Of a DNA stretch of 64,000 nucleotides, positions 1 through 11,704 are shown in pieces. The notes beneath the pieces are model-generated. The model searched no databases. It was given only the letters and a program-made list of their open reading frames with translations, and was not told the origin of the DNA. Position 1 is the stretch's first letter, and every line of letters begins with the position of its first letter. A program made the translations under genes and the position numbers. Location: assembly GCA_001603275.1 (NCBI GenBank), contig LUYM01000005.1, forward strand, positions 44,115 to 108,114, written 5' to 3'. This DNA comes from Actinomycetales bacterium Actino_02. Its GTDB lineage: Bacteria > Actinomycetota > Actinomycetes > Propionibacteriales > Propionibacteriaceae.

Positions 1-7
1 CAGCGGC

Positions 8-34
8 GTGCCGACACCTAGGGGGTGTCGGCAC
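8..34. terminator. Perfect 11-bp hairpin at the window edge
   Basis: GTGCCGACACC (8-18) pairs exactly with GGTGTCGGCAC (24-34) across the loop TAGGG. No U-tract follows on the + strand, so it would be an L-shaped actinobacterial terminator or a bidirectional hairpin for a gene ending outside the window. Confidence 0.5.
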
Positions 35-60
35 GTTCGTGTCATCGCCGACTCTCTGCC

Positions 61-240
61 CCGGACCAACAGAGTCGGATCGGGGGGACCGTTCGAAGAA
101 CCTAAAGGAGAACCCGAGCCGCACCCAGCCGCCGAGCCCGGCCACCATGTTCGAGAATGGTCGCCCCGATCCGGCGACGACACTCCGGTCACCAAAGCCC
201 GGTGACCAGGCCGGACGGGAATGGAACCGTCCCCAGCAGA
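61..240. repeat. Tandem repeat unit A (about 180 bp)
   Basis: First of two imperfect head-to-tail copies. Shared blocks with unit B include a 23-bp identical core at 87-109 (begins GACCGTTCGAAGAACC), the block starting GTTCGAGAATGGTCGCCCC at 149, and a terminal hairpin GGACGG(213-218)-8 nt-CCGTCC(227-232). No convincing coding frame spans both copies. Confidence 0.8.
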
Positions 241-420
241 CACAGGAGTCGGGACGGGGGGACCGTTCGAAGAACCTAAAGGAATACCCGAACCCCACCC
301 GACAGCACCCGACCGTCGAACCCGGCCACCAAGTTCGAGAATGGTCGCCCCGACCCGGCGACAACACTCGGGCCACCAAACCCGGTGACCAGGGTGGACG
401 GTAATGGAACCGTCCCCGGG
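241..420. repeat. Tandem repeat unit B (about 180 bp)
   Basis: Second copy of the repeat. The 23-bp core lies at 261-283, the GTTCGAGAATGG block starts at 333, and the terminal hairpin is GGACGG(396-401)/CCGTCC(410-415). Offsets from unit A are 174-184 bp, so the copies differ by small indels. The function is unknown; the 462-bp stretch before the aminotransferase stop holds only these repeats and hairpins. Confidence 0.8.
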
Positions 421-438
421 AGTTGGGATGGCTTGGGT

Positions 439-458
439 GGACGGTATTGGAACCGTCC
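439..458 (-). terminator. Hairpin just downstream of the aminotransferase gene
   Basis: GGACGG(439-444)-TATTGGAA-CCGTCC(453-458) ends 4 bp from the aminotransferase stop codon on the minus strand. It is a third copy of the hairpin that closes repeat units A and B. Its position fits termination of the leftward aminotransferase transcript. Confidence 0.5.
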
Positions 459-462
459 GGCG

Positions 463-1683
463 TCAGTCGCGGCGGATGGTTTCGAGGTACTCGGCGATCC
501 GGCCAATGGCCTCGGTGAGGACCTCCTCCTCGGGCAGCGCGACCAGCCGGAAGTGGTCGGGTTCGAACCAGTTGAAGCCGGTGCCGTGGGTGACCAGGAT
601 CTTCTTGGCGTGCAGCAGGTCGATCACGAAGGCCTCGTCGTCGGTGATCGGGTAGCGCTCGGGATCCAGCCGCGGGAAGCAGTACAGGGCGCCGCGCGGC
701 TCCACGCAGCTCACTCCGGGGATCTCGTTCAGCAGGGACGAGGCCAGCTTCACCTGGTCGTAGAACCGTCCGCCCGGGACGATCAACTCCCTGATCGACT
801 GGTATCCGCCGAGTGCGGTCTGGATCGCGTGCTGTGCCGGAACATTCGCGCACATCCGCATATTGGCCAGCAGGTGCAGGCCCTCCAGGTAGTCGGCGGC
901 CACTTCCTTGGGTCCGGAGATCATCACCCAGCCGGCCCGGTAGCCGCACACCCGATGCGACTTCGACAGTCCGGAGAAAGTGAGCACGATCACGTCGTTG
1001 CCGGCCAACGCGGCCACGTGATGGTGGACGGCGTCGTCGAACAGGATCTTCTCGTAGATCTCGTCGGCGAAGATGGTCAGCTGGTACTTCACCGCCAGAT
1101 CGACCAGGCCCTGCAGCACCTCGCGGCTGTACACCGCGCCGGTGGGGTTGTTCGGGTTGATGATCACCAGGCCGTGGGTGTTCGCGGTGATCTTGGACTC
1201 GATGTCGGCCAGATCGGGGTTCCAGCCGTTGTTCTCGTCGCAGCGGTAGTGCACCGGGGTGCCACCGGACAGAGACACCGCGGCCGTCCACAGCGGGTAG
1301 TCCGGCGCCGGGATCAGCACCTCGTTGCCGTTGTCGAGGAACGCCTGCAGGGTCATCGTGATCAACTCGGAGACTCCATTGCCCAAGATGATGTCGTTGA
1401 CGCCAGTCTCGGTGAGCCCCTCGGCCTGGTAGTACTGGGCGACCGCAGTGCGGGCGGAGTAGATGCCGCGGGCGTCGGAGTAGCCCTGCGACTCCTCCAT
1501 GTTGTGCACCATGTCGGCCACGATGGCGTCCGGTGCCGTGAAACCGAACGGCCCGGTATTGCCGATGTTCAGCTTCAGAATCCGATGCCCGGCAGCCTCC
1601 AGCCGCTGTGCCTCTGCCAGAATCGGACCTCGCACGTCGTAGCGGACGTTCTTGAGCTTCTGTGACTGGACCAGCGGACGCAT
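463..1683 (-). CDS. alaA: PLP-dependent aminotransferase, AlaA/AspC-like
   Basis: A 406-residue fold-type I aminotransferase, the usual length for E. coli AlaA. That family transfers an amino group between glutamate and pyruvate to make alanine in the cytoplasm. Visible motifs are NPNNPTG (176-182), DEIYEK (207-212, the pyridine-binding Asp and Tyr) and SGLSKSHRVCGYRAGW with the PLP Schiff-base lysine at about K241. The open frame extends upstream to 1959, but the extension is low-complexity and the conserved start MRPLVQSQKLKNVRYDVRGP lies at 1683. A CAGACT -10-like hexamer 7 nt upstream suggests a leaderless message. The family call is strong; alanine rather than another amino acid as product is inferred from resemblance. 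Confidence 0.85.
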   Translation of the reverse strand: MRPLVQSQKLKNVRYDVRGPILAEAQRLEAAGHRILKLNIGNTGPFGFTAPDAIVADMVHNMEESQGYSDARGIYSARTAVAQYYQAEGLTETGVNDIILGNGVSELITMTLQAFLDNGNEVLIPAPDYPLWTAAVSLSGGTPVHYRCDENNGWNPDLADIESKITANTHGLVIINPNNPTGAVYSREVLQGLVDLAVKYQLTIFADEIYEKILFDDAVHHHVAALAGNDVIVLTFSGLSKSHRVCGYRAGWVMISGPKEVAADYLEGLHLLANMRMCANVPAQHAIQTALGGYQSIRELIVPGGRFYDQVKLASSLLNEIPGVSCVEPRGALYCFPRLDPERYPITDDEAFVIDLLHAKKILVTHGTGFNWFEPDHFRLVALPEEEVLTEAIGRIAEYLETIRRD

Positions 1684-1690
1684 ACCCGCC

Positions 1691-1696
1691 AGTCTG
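1691..1696 (-). promoter_or_regulatory. -10 box of a leaderless aminotransferase promoter
   Basis: CAGACT on the minus strand, 7 nt upstream of the ATG at 1683. It matches the spacing seen at several other genes here (TAGRCT-like, 6-8 nt). No clear -35 is claimed. Confidence 0.4.
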
Positions 1697-2019
1697 ACAT
1701 AGCCGGGCCCGGCTGAGCCGAAGCTTGCTGGGTGGACCCGCGTCCCGATGGCCAATAGTGCGACCGCACGGTGCGGCCGCGGGAGCGCCGAACAGGATCC
1801 GACCGACCGATCAGAACCGCCGCCGGCCCAGGTCCCGATTCGGACACCGGGCACGCCCCGAGGGGCACCCCGCCACCTATGAACGAGCTCGGTCGGCCAG
1901 AATTCAGCGTTGGTCGAAGATGGCTTTGGTAACGCCCGGAAGTTCGCGGCCGGATTCATGCGGGCGCGGGCTATGGTTCTGACAAAATCAGATGTGGGCC
2001 CACTGCCAGAAGGAGACTG

Positions 2020-3048
2020 ATGGACGCCCCAGAGCGCGCGGTCAGCCCTGCCTCGGCTGCTGCCCCTGCGCCGTTGCGTACCTCAGACATCGTGGCCTGG
2101 CATGACGTCACTCGCCGGTACCGGCGTCCGTTGGGCGGCTGGTGGTGGGCGGCCCTGGTCGTGGTGCCGCTGGTTCTGGCCCTGGTCAGTTCTTTTTTCG
2201 GGATCGGTGCGGTGGCCAGCGCCGGTGCGGCTCCGGTCGCCACTCAGAGTGTGACGACGCCGGCCAGCCCGTCCGCGCCGGCCAGCCCGTCCGCATCGGC
2301 CACCGGGAGCCCGGCCGTCATCGTCCCGGTTGCCATGGTTCGGGTCGGCGACACGGTGACCGTCACTGGCACCTTCGCCAGCCAGGCGGCCCAGCAGGCC
2401 GCGATCCAGGCCTTGCAGGCCGGCCTTGGCAGCGGCCTGAAGGTGGCCGACCAGACCGGCGTCGCGGACGGCTCGGCCGGACTCACGGCAGAAGCAGCCA
2501 CCGCCCTGGGCGGGGCCTTCGTCCTCGTCCCCGATCTCGCGGTTCGCTACGACGGCACCACGGTCACGCTGAGCGGTACCGCCTCCTCTGAGCAGGCCGT
2601 CGCAGCTGCCGAGCATGCCGTCTCGCTGGCCTACCCGGCCGCCGGCGTGCGCAGTGAGTTGGTCGCCAGCGGCGGTGCACCTGTGGATTGCACGACCTTG
2701 GCCGACCAGGTGAAGGCGGTGGCCGGCACCGGCCAGATCACCTTCGGCAACAAGAAGAGCTCGCTGACCAGCACCGGCACCAAGGCCGTTCGGGCCGCAG
2801 CCAAGTTGCTGATCGCCTGTCCCGAGCCGAAGGTGACCGTCTACGGCTACACCGACGGGTTGGGCACCCCCGAGGGCAACAAGAAGGTCTCCCAGCAGCG
2901 CGCCGATGCGGTGAAGAAGCTGCTGCGCAGCCTCGGTGTGGTCAATCCGATCACCGCCAAGGGACGCGGTGGCGCCTTACTGATCGCAGACAACTCCACC
3001 AAGGCCGGCCAGGCGGCTAATCGTCGCGCCGAGATCAGCGTCGGGTAG
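2020..3048 (+). CDS. arfA: ArfA-like membrane-anchored BON/OmpA-family protein
   Basis: 342 residues. The N-terminal cytoplasmic segment is followed by one transmembrane helix (about 41-65), an Ala/Ser/Pro-rich linker, a central BON-like region (about 110-215, VTVTGTFAS and VTLSGTASS beta motifs) and a C-terminal OmpA-like peptidoglycan-binding domain (about 240-342, with GYTDGLGTPEGNK and the NRRAEI end motif). This is the architecture of M. tuberculosis ArfA/OmpATb (Rv0899), which is linked to ammonia release and growth at low pH. The start has a good Shine-Dalgarno (AAGGAGA). Two small membrane genes follow immediately, as in the mycobacterial arfABC operon. Family and order are seen; the acid-response role is transferred by analogy. 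Confidence 0.8.
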   Translation: MDAPERAVSPASAAAPAPLRTSDIVAWHDVTRRYRRPLGGWWWAALVVVPLVLALVSSFFGIGAVASAGAAPVATQSVTTPASPSAPASPSASATGSPAVIVPVAMVRVGDTVTVTGTFASQAAQQAAIQALQAGLGSGLKVADQTGVADGSAGLTAEAATALGGAFVLVPDLAVRYDGTTVTLSGTASSEQAVAAAEHAVSLAYPAAGVRSELVASGGAPVDCTTLADQVKAVAGTGQITFGNKKSSLTSTGTKAVRAAAKLLIACPEPKVTVYGYTDGLGTPEGNKKVSQQRADAVKKLLRSLGVVNPITAKGRGGALLIADNSTKAGQAANRRAEISVG

Positions 3049-3058
3049 GCAGGCACAG

Positions 3059-3214
3059 ATGGGCTTCATGATCGACTTCGCAACCTACCTGGTCGCCTTC
3101 GGCCTCGGCTCGGGGCTGATGTGGCTGGTGCTGCGTCGGCTCTGGCCGGCCCGCAGCGCCGACGAGGCGTTCGCCGACCTGGAAGGGCCGCGGGAGCCGG
3201 AGGAGCAGCGATGA
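3059..3214 (+). CDS. arfB: ArfB-like small membrane protein
   Basis: A 51-residue protein starting MGFMIDFATYLVAFGLGSG: one transmembrane helix (about 6-26), then LRRLWPARSADEAF and an acidic tail. Length, single N-terminal helix and charged tail resemble M. tuberculosis ArfB (Rv0900, about 50 residues). It starts 10 nt after the ArfA-like gene and overlaps the next gene by ATGA, so the three are translationally linked. Short proteins give little statistical support; the operon position carries the call. Confidence 0.65.
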   Translation: MGFMIDFATYLVAFGLGSGLMWLVLRRLWPARSADEAFADLEGPREPEEQR

Positions 3215-4248
3215 TCGGCAATCCCTGGTTCGCGCTGCTCGCCTTCGTTCTCGGCGCCGGACTGACCTACCTGCGGATGGCCGGCAGTGCCACCCGAAGA
3301 GTGGCCAAGCCCGTCCCGCACCGGCTGGTGATGGGCGGCATCATCCCGGGCGTCGTGGACGCCCCGGCCGACTCGCTGCCCGCCGAGATCGGTCCGGAGT
3401 GGCAGATCCGGACCGGCAATACCGCGCCTCAGGAGAAGACGGCATCGGTCGAGGAGTCGCAGGCCGGACAGGACCCCGCTGCCGAGACGGAGCCGGCTGC
3501 GTCGGAGTCCGTCGAGGGCGCTGTCGAAGCGACCGGGAACCTCGAGGAGCCCAGCGAATCCGACGGCACCGCCGCGCTCGAGTCGGCGCCGGCCGAACCG
3601 GGTCCGACGGCGGAGGCCGCCGACCAGGATGGCGCCCAGCCCGACGTGACCGAGCAAGCCGTGGCCGATCAGCCGGACGATGCGTCCGCGCAGTCCGGTT
3701 CCGCAGAGCCGACCCCGGAACCGTCCGAGCCGTTGCAGCGGCAGATCGCGGCCGGGGCCACCACCGAGCCGTCGACATCGTCGTGGTGGGCGGCCGCGTT
3801 CGATCGCGGCGATCCGGGGCCCTATCCCGGGCCGCTGCGCTACTCCAGCGGATGGCCGCCGGCCGGCAGTCGGGTGCTGGATGTGGACGACGAGTTCGCC
3901 GCTGCACTCGGTGCCGGAGCCGCCGCCAGTGCCGCTTCTGCCGCCCTGTTCGGGACGGCCGGACGCTCGGCCAGCGATCCGGAGCCGGTGCGTCCTGCCT
4001 CACGACGAACCTCAGCGCCCGGTTCGAGCGTGCCGTCCGCGCCCACCGAGGATGTCACCACAGCAGCCTCGGACGAGCCGGGCGATGAGCAGCTGATCAA
4101 GGGCAACCGGGATTCGATGCTGTACCACACCCCGGACAGCCCCTGGTATGCCCGCACGAACGCCGAGGAGCTGTTCCACACCGAGGACGAGGCTCGAGCG
4201 GCCGGCTTTTCGCGGTGGAACTCCCGGAGCGACAAGCAGCGCGACTGA
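3211..4248 (+). CDS. arfC: ArfC-like membrane protein with C-terminal sunset-type motif
   Basis: 345 residues from the ATG at 3211, which has a strong GGAGGAG site and overlaps the preceding stop (ATGA). An N-terminal transmembrane helix (IGNPWFALLAFVLGAG) is followed by a long acidic Ala/Glu/Pro/Ser-rich disordered region. The conserved C-terminal segment contains IKGNRDSMLYHTPDSPWY, then EELFHTEDEARAAGFSRW. That segment resembles the end of mycobacterial ArfC (Rv0901) and the actinobacterial sunset domain. The middle region is much longer than in Rv0901. Biochemical function is unknown; in mycobacteria the operon is needed for ammonia secretion at low pH. Confidence 0.7.
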   Translation: MIGNPWFALLAFVLGAGLTYLRMAGSATRRVAKPVPHRLVMGGIIPGVVDAPADSLPAEIGPEWQIRTGNTAPQEKTASVEESQAGQDPAAETEPAASESVEGAVEATGNLEEPSESDGTAALESAPAEPGPTAEAADQDGAQPDVTEQAVADQPDDASAQSGSAEPTPEPSEPLQRQIAAGATTEPSTSSWWAAAFDRGDPGPYPGPLRYSSGWPPAGSRVLDVDDEFAAALGAGAAASAASAALFGTAGRSASDPEPVRPASRRTSAPGSSVPSAPTEDVTTAASDEPGDEQLIKGNRDSMLYHTPDSPWYARTNAEELFHTEDEARAAGFSRWNSRSDKQRD

Positions 4249-4271
4249 TCGGGACGGCTCCCGCAGCGCCA

Positions 4272-4307
4272 CACTCGGCCCGCTGGGCTGGCGGCGGCGT
4301 CCGAGTG
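4272..4307 (+). terminator. Stem-loop after the arfABC-like operon
   Basis: CACTCGG (4272-4278) can pair with CCGAGTG (4301-4307), with an inner GCCC/GGGC helix. It lies about 25 nt after the last operon stop. No U-run follows. Confidence 0.35.
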
Positions 4308-4409
4308 CCCGCCGATAGTAGTAATGCGGGGAACTCTTGTCTGGCACCCGACGGCGAGTTTTGATACTCGACATAGAACGGCGTGACCAGCTTTGGGGGG
4401 AGGCTGCAC

Positions 4410-4967
4410 GTGAGTGCTGGCCAGTGGTCGGTGACTTTCAGTGGTACACCGGTGATGTTGCATGCGGCTTTGTGGGTTCGACAGGCGGCGAAGGTGCTGC
4501 CCAACGACCCGAGTCTGCCGAAGCGTCTTCTCGACCCGGTACCGCGGGTCGTGGCAAAGATCGATCCGAAGCTGTGGCGGCAGTGGTGGCTGGCCCTGCT
4601 CCAGGGTCCGGAGTTGAGCGGCACGGCATTCGATCGTTGGCCGTCGGCGCCGACCGCTCTGCGACCGTCCTTGGACGAGTTGGGTGATGCGCCGCTGACC
4701 TGGGCCGAGACCATGGCTGCGTTCCGCAACCCGTACCGTCCACCCCGGTATCAGCTTCCGGTGGACGCCGCTCTGGCCCGGCTGCGCCGAGAAGGCGGCC
4801 GAGTCCAAGGTGGCCGGGTTCGGGTCTGCGGTCTGGCCGTCGAAGGCAACTGGGTTCAGGTTGAGCCGGAGAGCTCTGTGGTGCTGGCGTCCTGGTCGGC
4901 CTTGGCGCATGCCCAGGAGTGGCTGGCCGACGCGCTGCGCGACACCGTCCCCGCTGTCGCGTCCTAG
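4410..4967 (+). CDS. Hypothetical protein
   Basis: A 185-residue soluble protein that I do not recognise. The GTG start at 4410 is chosen because GGGGGGAGG lies 6 nt upstream; an in-frame GTG at 4383 has no such site. It is rich in Trp, Leu and Ala (RQWWLALLQG, WAETMAAFRNPYRPPRY), with no signal peptide, membrane span or catalytic motif visible. High GC at third positions supports real coding. It sits alone between the arfABC-like operon and the NCS1 transporter, reading the same way but with 150-160 bp gaps on both sides. Confidence 0.65.
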   Translation: MSAGQWSVTFSGTPVMLHAALWVRQAAKVLPNDPSLPKRLLDPVPRVVAKIDPKLWRQWWLALLQGPELSGTAFDRWPSAPTALRPSLDELGDAPLTWAETMAAFRNPYRPPRYQLPVDAALARLRREGGRVQGGRVRVCGLAVEGNWVQVEPESSVVLASWSALAHAQEWLADALRDTVPAVAS

Positions 4968-5055
4968 ACCGGTTCGCCGGAAGACGTCCGTCGGCCCTTC
5001 TGTACGGGGCTAGCACACGTCAAGACCCGATCCGGGGCAATGGCTGCTGGGCGGC

Positions 5056-5089
5056 GAGGTTGAGGCAACCTCTATCCTCGCTAGCGAGG
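5056..5089. promoter_or_regulatory. Dyads upstream of the permease-kinase operon
   Basis: Two dyads precede the permease start. GAGGTTG-AGG-CAACCTC (5056-5072) is a 7-bp inverted repeat, and CCTCGCTAGCGAGG (5076-5089) is a perfect 14-bp palindrome ending 28 nt before the ATG. The second looks like an operator for a dimeric repressor. The regulator is unknown. Confidence 0.4.
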
Positions 5090-5117
5090 GCGTGATGACA
5101 GCAGTACGGAGTAACGG

Positions 5118-6647
5118 ATGAGCAAGTTTGCTCGCGGCGTGGGGGTCATTGAGACCCGCGGCATCGAGCCAGTTCCAGCGAGCGAACGTACCGGCACCGT
5201 GGCCGGGCTGTTCTGGCTGTGGCTGGCCGCGAATATGGGCGTGCTGGGGATCACCCTGGGTGCGGCGCTGGTCGCGCTGGTCGGCCTGAACGTGTGGCAG
5301 GCGCTCGTGGTGGCCCTGATCGGTGCCGGCGGGTCCTTTGCCGTGGTCGGGTGGCTGAGTACGTCCGGCAAGCTCGGCGGCGCGCCCGGTCTGACCTTGT
5401 CCCGAGCGGTATTCGGGGTGCGCGGCAACTGGGCGCCGACCTTGGTGGCCTGGCTCGGTTTCGTCGGCTGGGAGACCGTCATGTGCACCACGGCGAGCTT
5501 CGCCCTGGTGCTGGTGCTGGTCACCCTCGGCGTCACGCCGGGAGTGTTCGGGACGGTGCTGGTCGTGCTGCTGGTGGTGGCCCTGGCCGGGGCGATCGGC
5601 TGGTTCGGGCACGCCACGATCATGTGGATCCAGAAGTGGCTGACGGTGGTCTTCGGTGCGGCCACTCTGGTCGTCGTGGTGTTCCTGGCTGCCACCGTCG
5701 ACTGGGTCAGCGCACTGTCGCTGCCGGCTGCCCCGCTGGCCGCCGTGGTGGGTGGCATCGGCTTCATCGCCGCCGGAACCGGGATCGGCTGGCTGGCCGC
5801 CGGGCCGGACTACGCGCGCTACCTGCCTGTTTCGGTGCCGGGGCGCCGGATCGTCCTGGTCACCGTGATCGGTGCCGGAATCCCTTTGCTGCTGCTGATC
5901 GGGCTGGGTGCCTTGATGGCCACCACCGATTCCGCGCTGGCCGGCGCAGGTGACCCAGTGGCGGCAATCGGCGCCGCACTTCCGGCCTGGATGCTGATTC
6001 CCTACCTGATCACTGCGGCCATGGGCTTGATCGCCGCCGCGGACCTGTCGATGTACTCCTCCGGGCTCAGCCTGCTGGCCGGCGGCGTCCCGCTGAAGCG
6101 GACGCATGCGGTGCTGATCGACGCGGTGCTGATCACAGCCGGTTCGCTGTACATCACCGTTGTGGCCCAGGACTTCTTCGGGCCGTTCACCACCTTCTTG
6201 ACCCTGCTGGCCCTGCCGCTGTCGGCGTGGGCCGGGATCTTCGGAATCGACCTGCGGCACCGCACCGAGTACCACCCGGACGCCCTGCTGGACACCTCGC
6301 CCGGCGGCGAGTACTGGTACCGGCATGGCGTCCACTGGGGAGCGCTGATCACCTGGCTGGTGGCCACCGTGCTCGGGCTGATGTTCACCCGAATCGGGTG
6401 GGGCGACCAGATCTGGTTCGCCGGGCCGCTGGTCGACAACTGGATCGGCCAGAACGCGCTGGGTTGGCTGGTTGCCGGATTGGCCGCCGCAGCGGTCTAC
6501 TGGGTGCTGGAGCCGTTGCGGCACCATCAGGCCGCGTCCGTGCCGCGGCTACTCGCCGATCCCGAGCCCGATTCGCCGCAGCAGCCGGACGAGATCGTTC
6601 CCGATGCCGGGCGGGCAGCGGCCACCGAATCTGCCGAGGAGAAGTGA
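5118..6647 (+). CDS. NCS1-family nucleobase permease (CodB-like)
   Basis: A 509-residue polytopic protein with about twelve hydrophobic segments and a short cytoplasmic C-terminal tail. It resembles the purine/cytosine permease (NCS1) family: an N-terminal RGIEPVP stretch before TM1, GGAPGLTLSRAVFGVRGN in TM2-3, GFVGWETVM in TM3, and GPDYARYLP. The family imports cytosine, purines, allantoin, hydantoins or thiamine precursors by cation symport. It has a weak GGAG site and overlaps the next gene by one base (TGATG). The coupled sugar kinase suggests uptake of a nucleoside or related compound that is then phosphorylated. No TPP-riboswitch sequence was seen upstream. The substrate cannot be read from sequence. 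Confidence 0.82.
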   Translation: MSKFARGVGVIETRGIEPVPASERTGTVAGLFWLWLAANMGVLGITLGAALVALVGLNVWQALVVALIGAGGSFAVVGWLSTSGKLGGAPGLTLSRAVFGVRGNWAPTLVAWLGFVGWETVMCTTASFALVLVLVTLGVTPGVFGTVLVVLLVVALAGAIGWFGHATIMWIQKWLTVVFGAATLVVVVFLAATVDWVSALSLPAAPLAAVVGGIGFIAAGTGIGWLAAGPDYARYLPVSVPGRRIVLVTVIGAGIPLLLLIGLGALMATTDSALAGAGDPVAAIGAALPAWMLIPYLITAAMGLIAAADLSMYSSGLSLLAGGVPLKRTHAVLIDAVLITAGSLYITVVAQDFFGPFTTFLTLLALPLSAWAGIFGIDLRHRTEYHPDALLDTSPGGEYWYRHGVHWGALITWLVATVLGLMFTRIGWGDQIWFAGPLVDNWIGQNALGWLVAGLAAAAVYWVLEPLRHHQAASVPRLLADPEPDSPQQPDEIVPDAGRAAATESAEEK

Positions 6648-7579
6648 TGGCGAGCCCGAACGGCCAGGTGTTATCCCTGGTCAGCATCCTGATCGACGTG
6701 ACCCTGTCGGTCTCCCACCTGCCTCCGCGCGGTGGGGACGTGCTGGCCGACACGGCACGCACCGAGGTTGGTGGCGGCCTGAATGTGGTCACCGCAGCGG
6801 CCCGCCAAGGCGTCCGCACGGCCTATTTGGGACGACACGGTTCCGGCCGCAACGGTGACCTGGTCCGGCGAGCGCTGGCCGCTGAGGGCGTCCAACTCGC
6901 CCTGCCGCCGACCGAGTCCGGCGACACCGGCTTCTGTGTCGGTCTGGCCGAGCCGGACCTGACCACCAGCTACATCACGCTGCCGGGGGTCGAAGGCGAC
7001 CTGGCTCCCGAGGAGCTCACAGTGCCGGCGATCACCGGCTCGGACTACCTGATCCTCTCCGGCTACGACCTGCTCTACCCGATCAGCGGCGCGTCCATCA
7101 CCGACTGGGTGGTCTCGGGCTCGGTGCCGGCCAAGCTGATCCTCGACCCGGGGCCGCTGGTGGCCCGGATCCCGGCCGAGCGGTCGTTCGCGATCCTCGA
7201 ACATCTGGACGTCTTGACCCTCAACGAACCTGAGGCGCAGGAGCTGAGCGCTACTCCGTTCACCGGCGAGGCTCTGGTGCATGCACTGCGCACGGAACTG
7301 CCGCTGCCGTCCGGCGCCTTGGTGGTACTGCGCTCGGGCGCGGCCGGCTGCTATGCCACCGGTGGTGCGCTCGGTGACCAGATCCTCAGCCTGCGGGCAC
7401 CCAAGGTGAACGCCGTCGACACGGCCGGTGCCGGCGACACCCACACCGGCGTGCTGGCCGCCCGGCTGCTGCTCGGCGACACGGTGCCGCAAGCATTGGC
7501 CATGGCGAACAAGGCTGCGGCCATCTCGGTGACCCGGCTCGGCGCGGCCACCGCACCGACTCTGGACGAACTGGCCTGA
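6647..7579 (+). CDS. PfkB-family carbohydrate/nucleoside kinase
   Basis: A 310-residue ribokinase-family protein. The N-terminal PfkB signature is GGGLNVVTAAARQG, near residues 43-56. The C-terminal signature DTAGAGDTHTG carries the catalytic Asp and anion hole. Such kinases phosphorylate ribose, nucleosides, pseudouridine or similar sugars with ATP. The ATG overlaps the permease stop, so the two are co-translated and probably form an uptake-phosphorylation pair. It ends one base before the convergent stop of nifJ, leaving no room for a separate terminator. Family is certain; substrate unknown. Confidence 0.85.
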   Translation: MASPNGQVLSLVSILIDVTLSVSHLPPRGGDVLADTARTEVGGGLNVVTAAARQGVRTAYLGRHGSGRNGDLVRRALAAEGVQLALPPTESGDTGFCVGLAEPDLTTSYITLPGVEGDLAPEELTVPAITGSDYLILSGYDLLYPISGASITDWVVSGSVPAKLILDPGPLVARIPAERSFAILEHLDVLTLNEPEAQELSATPFTGEALVHALRTELPLPSGALVVLRSGAAGCYATGGALGDQILSLRAPKVNAVDTAGAGDTHTGVLAARLLLGDTVPQALAMANKAAAISVTRLGAATAPTLDELA

Positions 7580-7580
7580 C

Positions 7581-11138
<3,558 letters not shown>

Positions 11139-11231
11139 CGGCGTACTCCTCGCATTGCGACCACGGCAGGATACCGGCCCCGGCTGGGTCGCCCTGCGTG
11201 GAGTAGGCCCGCTGAGCGCGTCCGCCCCGCC

Positions 11232-11534
11232 CTACCAGGACGACTTGGTGATCCCGGGCAGGAAGCCGGCGTGGGCCAGCTCCCGGAACCTCACCCGGGA
11301 GACGCCGGCCTTGCGCAGGTAGCCGCGGGGACGTCCGTCAGTGGCATCGCGGTTGCGCAGCCGGACCGGGCTGGCGTCGCGGGGGAGCCGGGCCAGCGCT
11401 CGCTGGGCCGCCATCCGCTCCTCCAGGGTGGCGCCGGTTCGGGCCATCCGCTTCAGCTCGGCACGGCGCTCGGCACATCGCGCCACCACGAGCCGGCGCC
11501 GAGCGTCCGCGGCGATCTTGGCTTCGCTGGCCAT
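11232..11534 (-). CDS. rpsN: 30S ribosomal protein uS14, zinc-independent form
   Basis: 100 residues, the long S14 form that lacks the two CxxC zinc pairs of the short form (only one Cys, in [12 protein letters not shown]). Typical S14 motifs are [23 protein letters not shown] and the end [18 protein letters not shown]. Its ATG overlaps the L33 stop. It is last in a leftward L28-L33-S14 operon controlled from the shared Zur-like site, so it probably replaces the zinc-binding paralogue when zinc is scarce. Confidence 0.93.
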   Translation of the reverse strand: MASEAKIAADARRRLVVARCAERRAELKRMARTGATLEERMAAQRALARLPRDASPVRLRNRDATDGRPRGYLRKAGVSRVRFRELAHAGFLPGITKSSW

Positions 11535-11704
11535 CAGCGGGTCTCCTTGAACTCGACGTGCGCGCGGATGATCGGGTCGAACTTGCGCAGCACCATCCGC
11601 TCCGGGTCATTGCGGCGGTTCTTGCGGGTCACGTAGGTGTAGCCGGTGCCCGCGGTGGAACGCAGCTTGATGATCGGACGCAGGTCCTTGCCCTTGGTTG
11701 CCAT
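11534..11704 (-). CDS. rpmG: 50S ribosomal protein bL33, zinc-free paralogue
   Basis: 56 residues: [19 protein letters not shown], then [22 protein letters not shown]. No cysteine is present, so this is the C-minus form. It overlaps L28 upstream by one base and S14 downstream by TGATG, giving a tight L28-L33-S14 operon. The trio is a standard part of Zur-regulated alternative ribosome sets in actinobacteria. Confidence 0.93.
   Translation of the reverse strand: MATKGKDLRPIIKLRSTAGTGYTYVTRKNRRNDPERMVLRKFDPIIRAHVEFKETR

Noticed and set aside
385-1665. Long + strand open frame opposite the aminotransferase gene
   Set aside because: It is the complement of a strongly supported minus-strand gene with conserved motifs and arises from high GC at third positions.
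1684-1959. N-terminal extension of the aminotransferase
   Set aside because: The extra 92 residues have no resemblance to the family and would bury the leaderless -10 box; the conserved start is at 1683.
4968-5117. Possible TPP or other riboswitch before the NCS1 permease
   Set aside because: None of the conserved TPP-riboswitch blocks (CTGAGA, CCTGATCTGG-like) is present; only two short dyads are seen.
5010-6527. Long minus-strand frame opposite the NCS1 permease
   Set aside because: Composition (Gln, His, Arg, Gly-rich) is typical of antisense shadow translation; no domain is recognisable.
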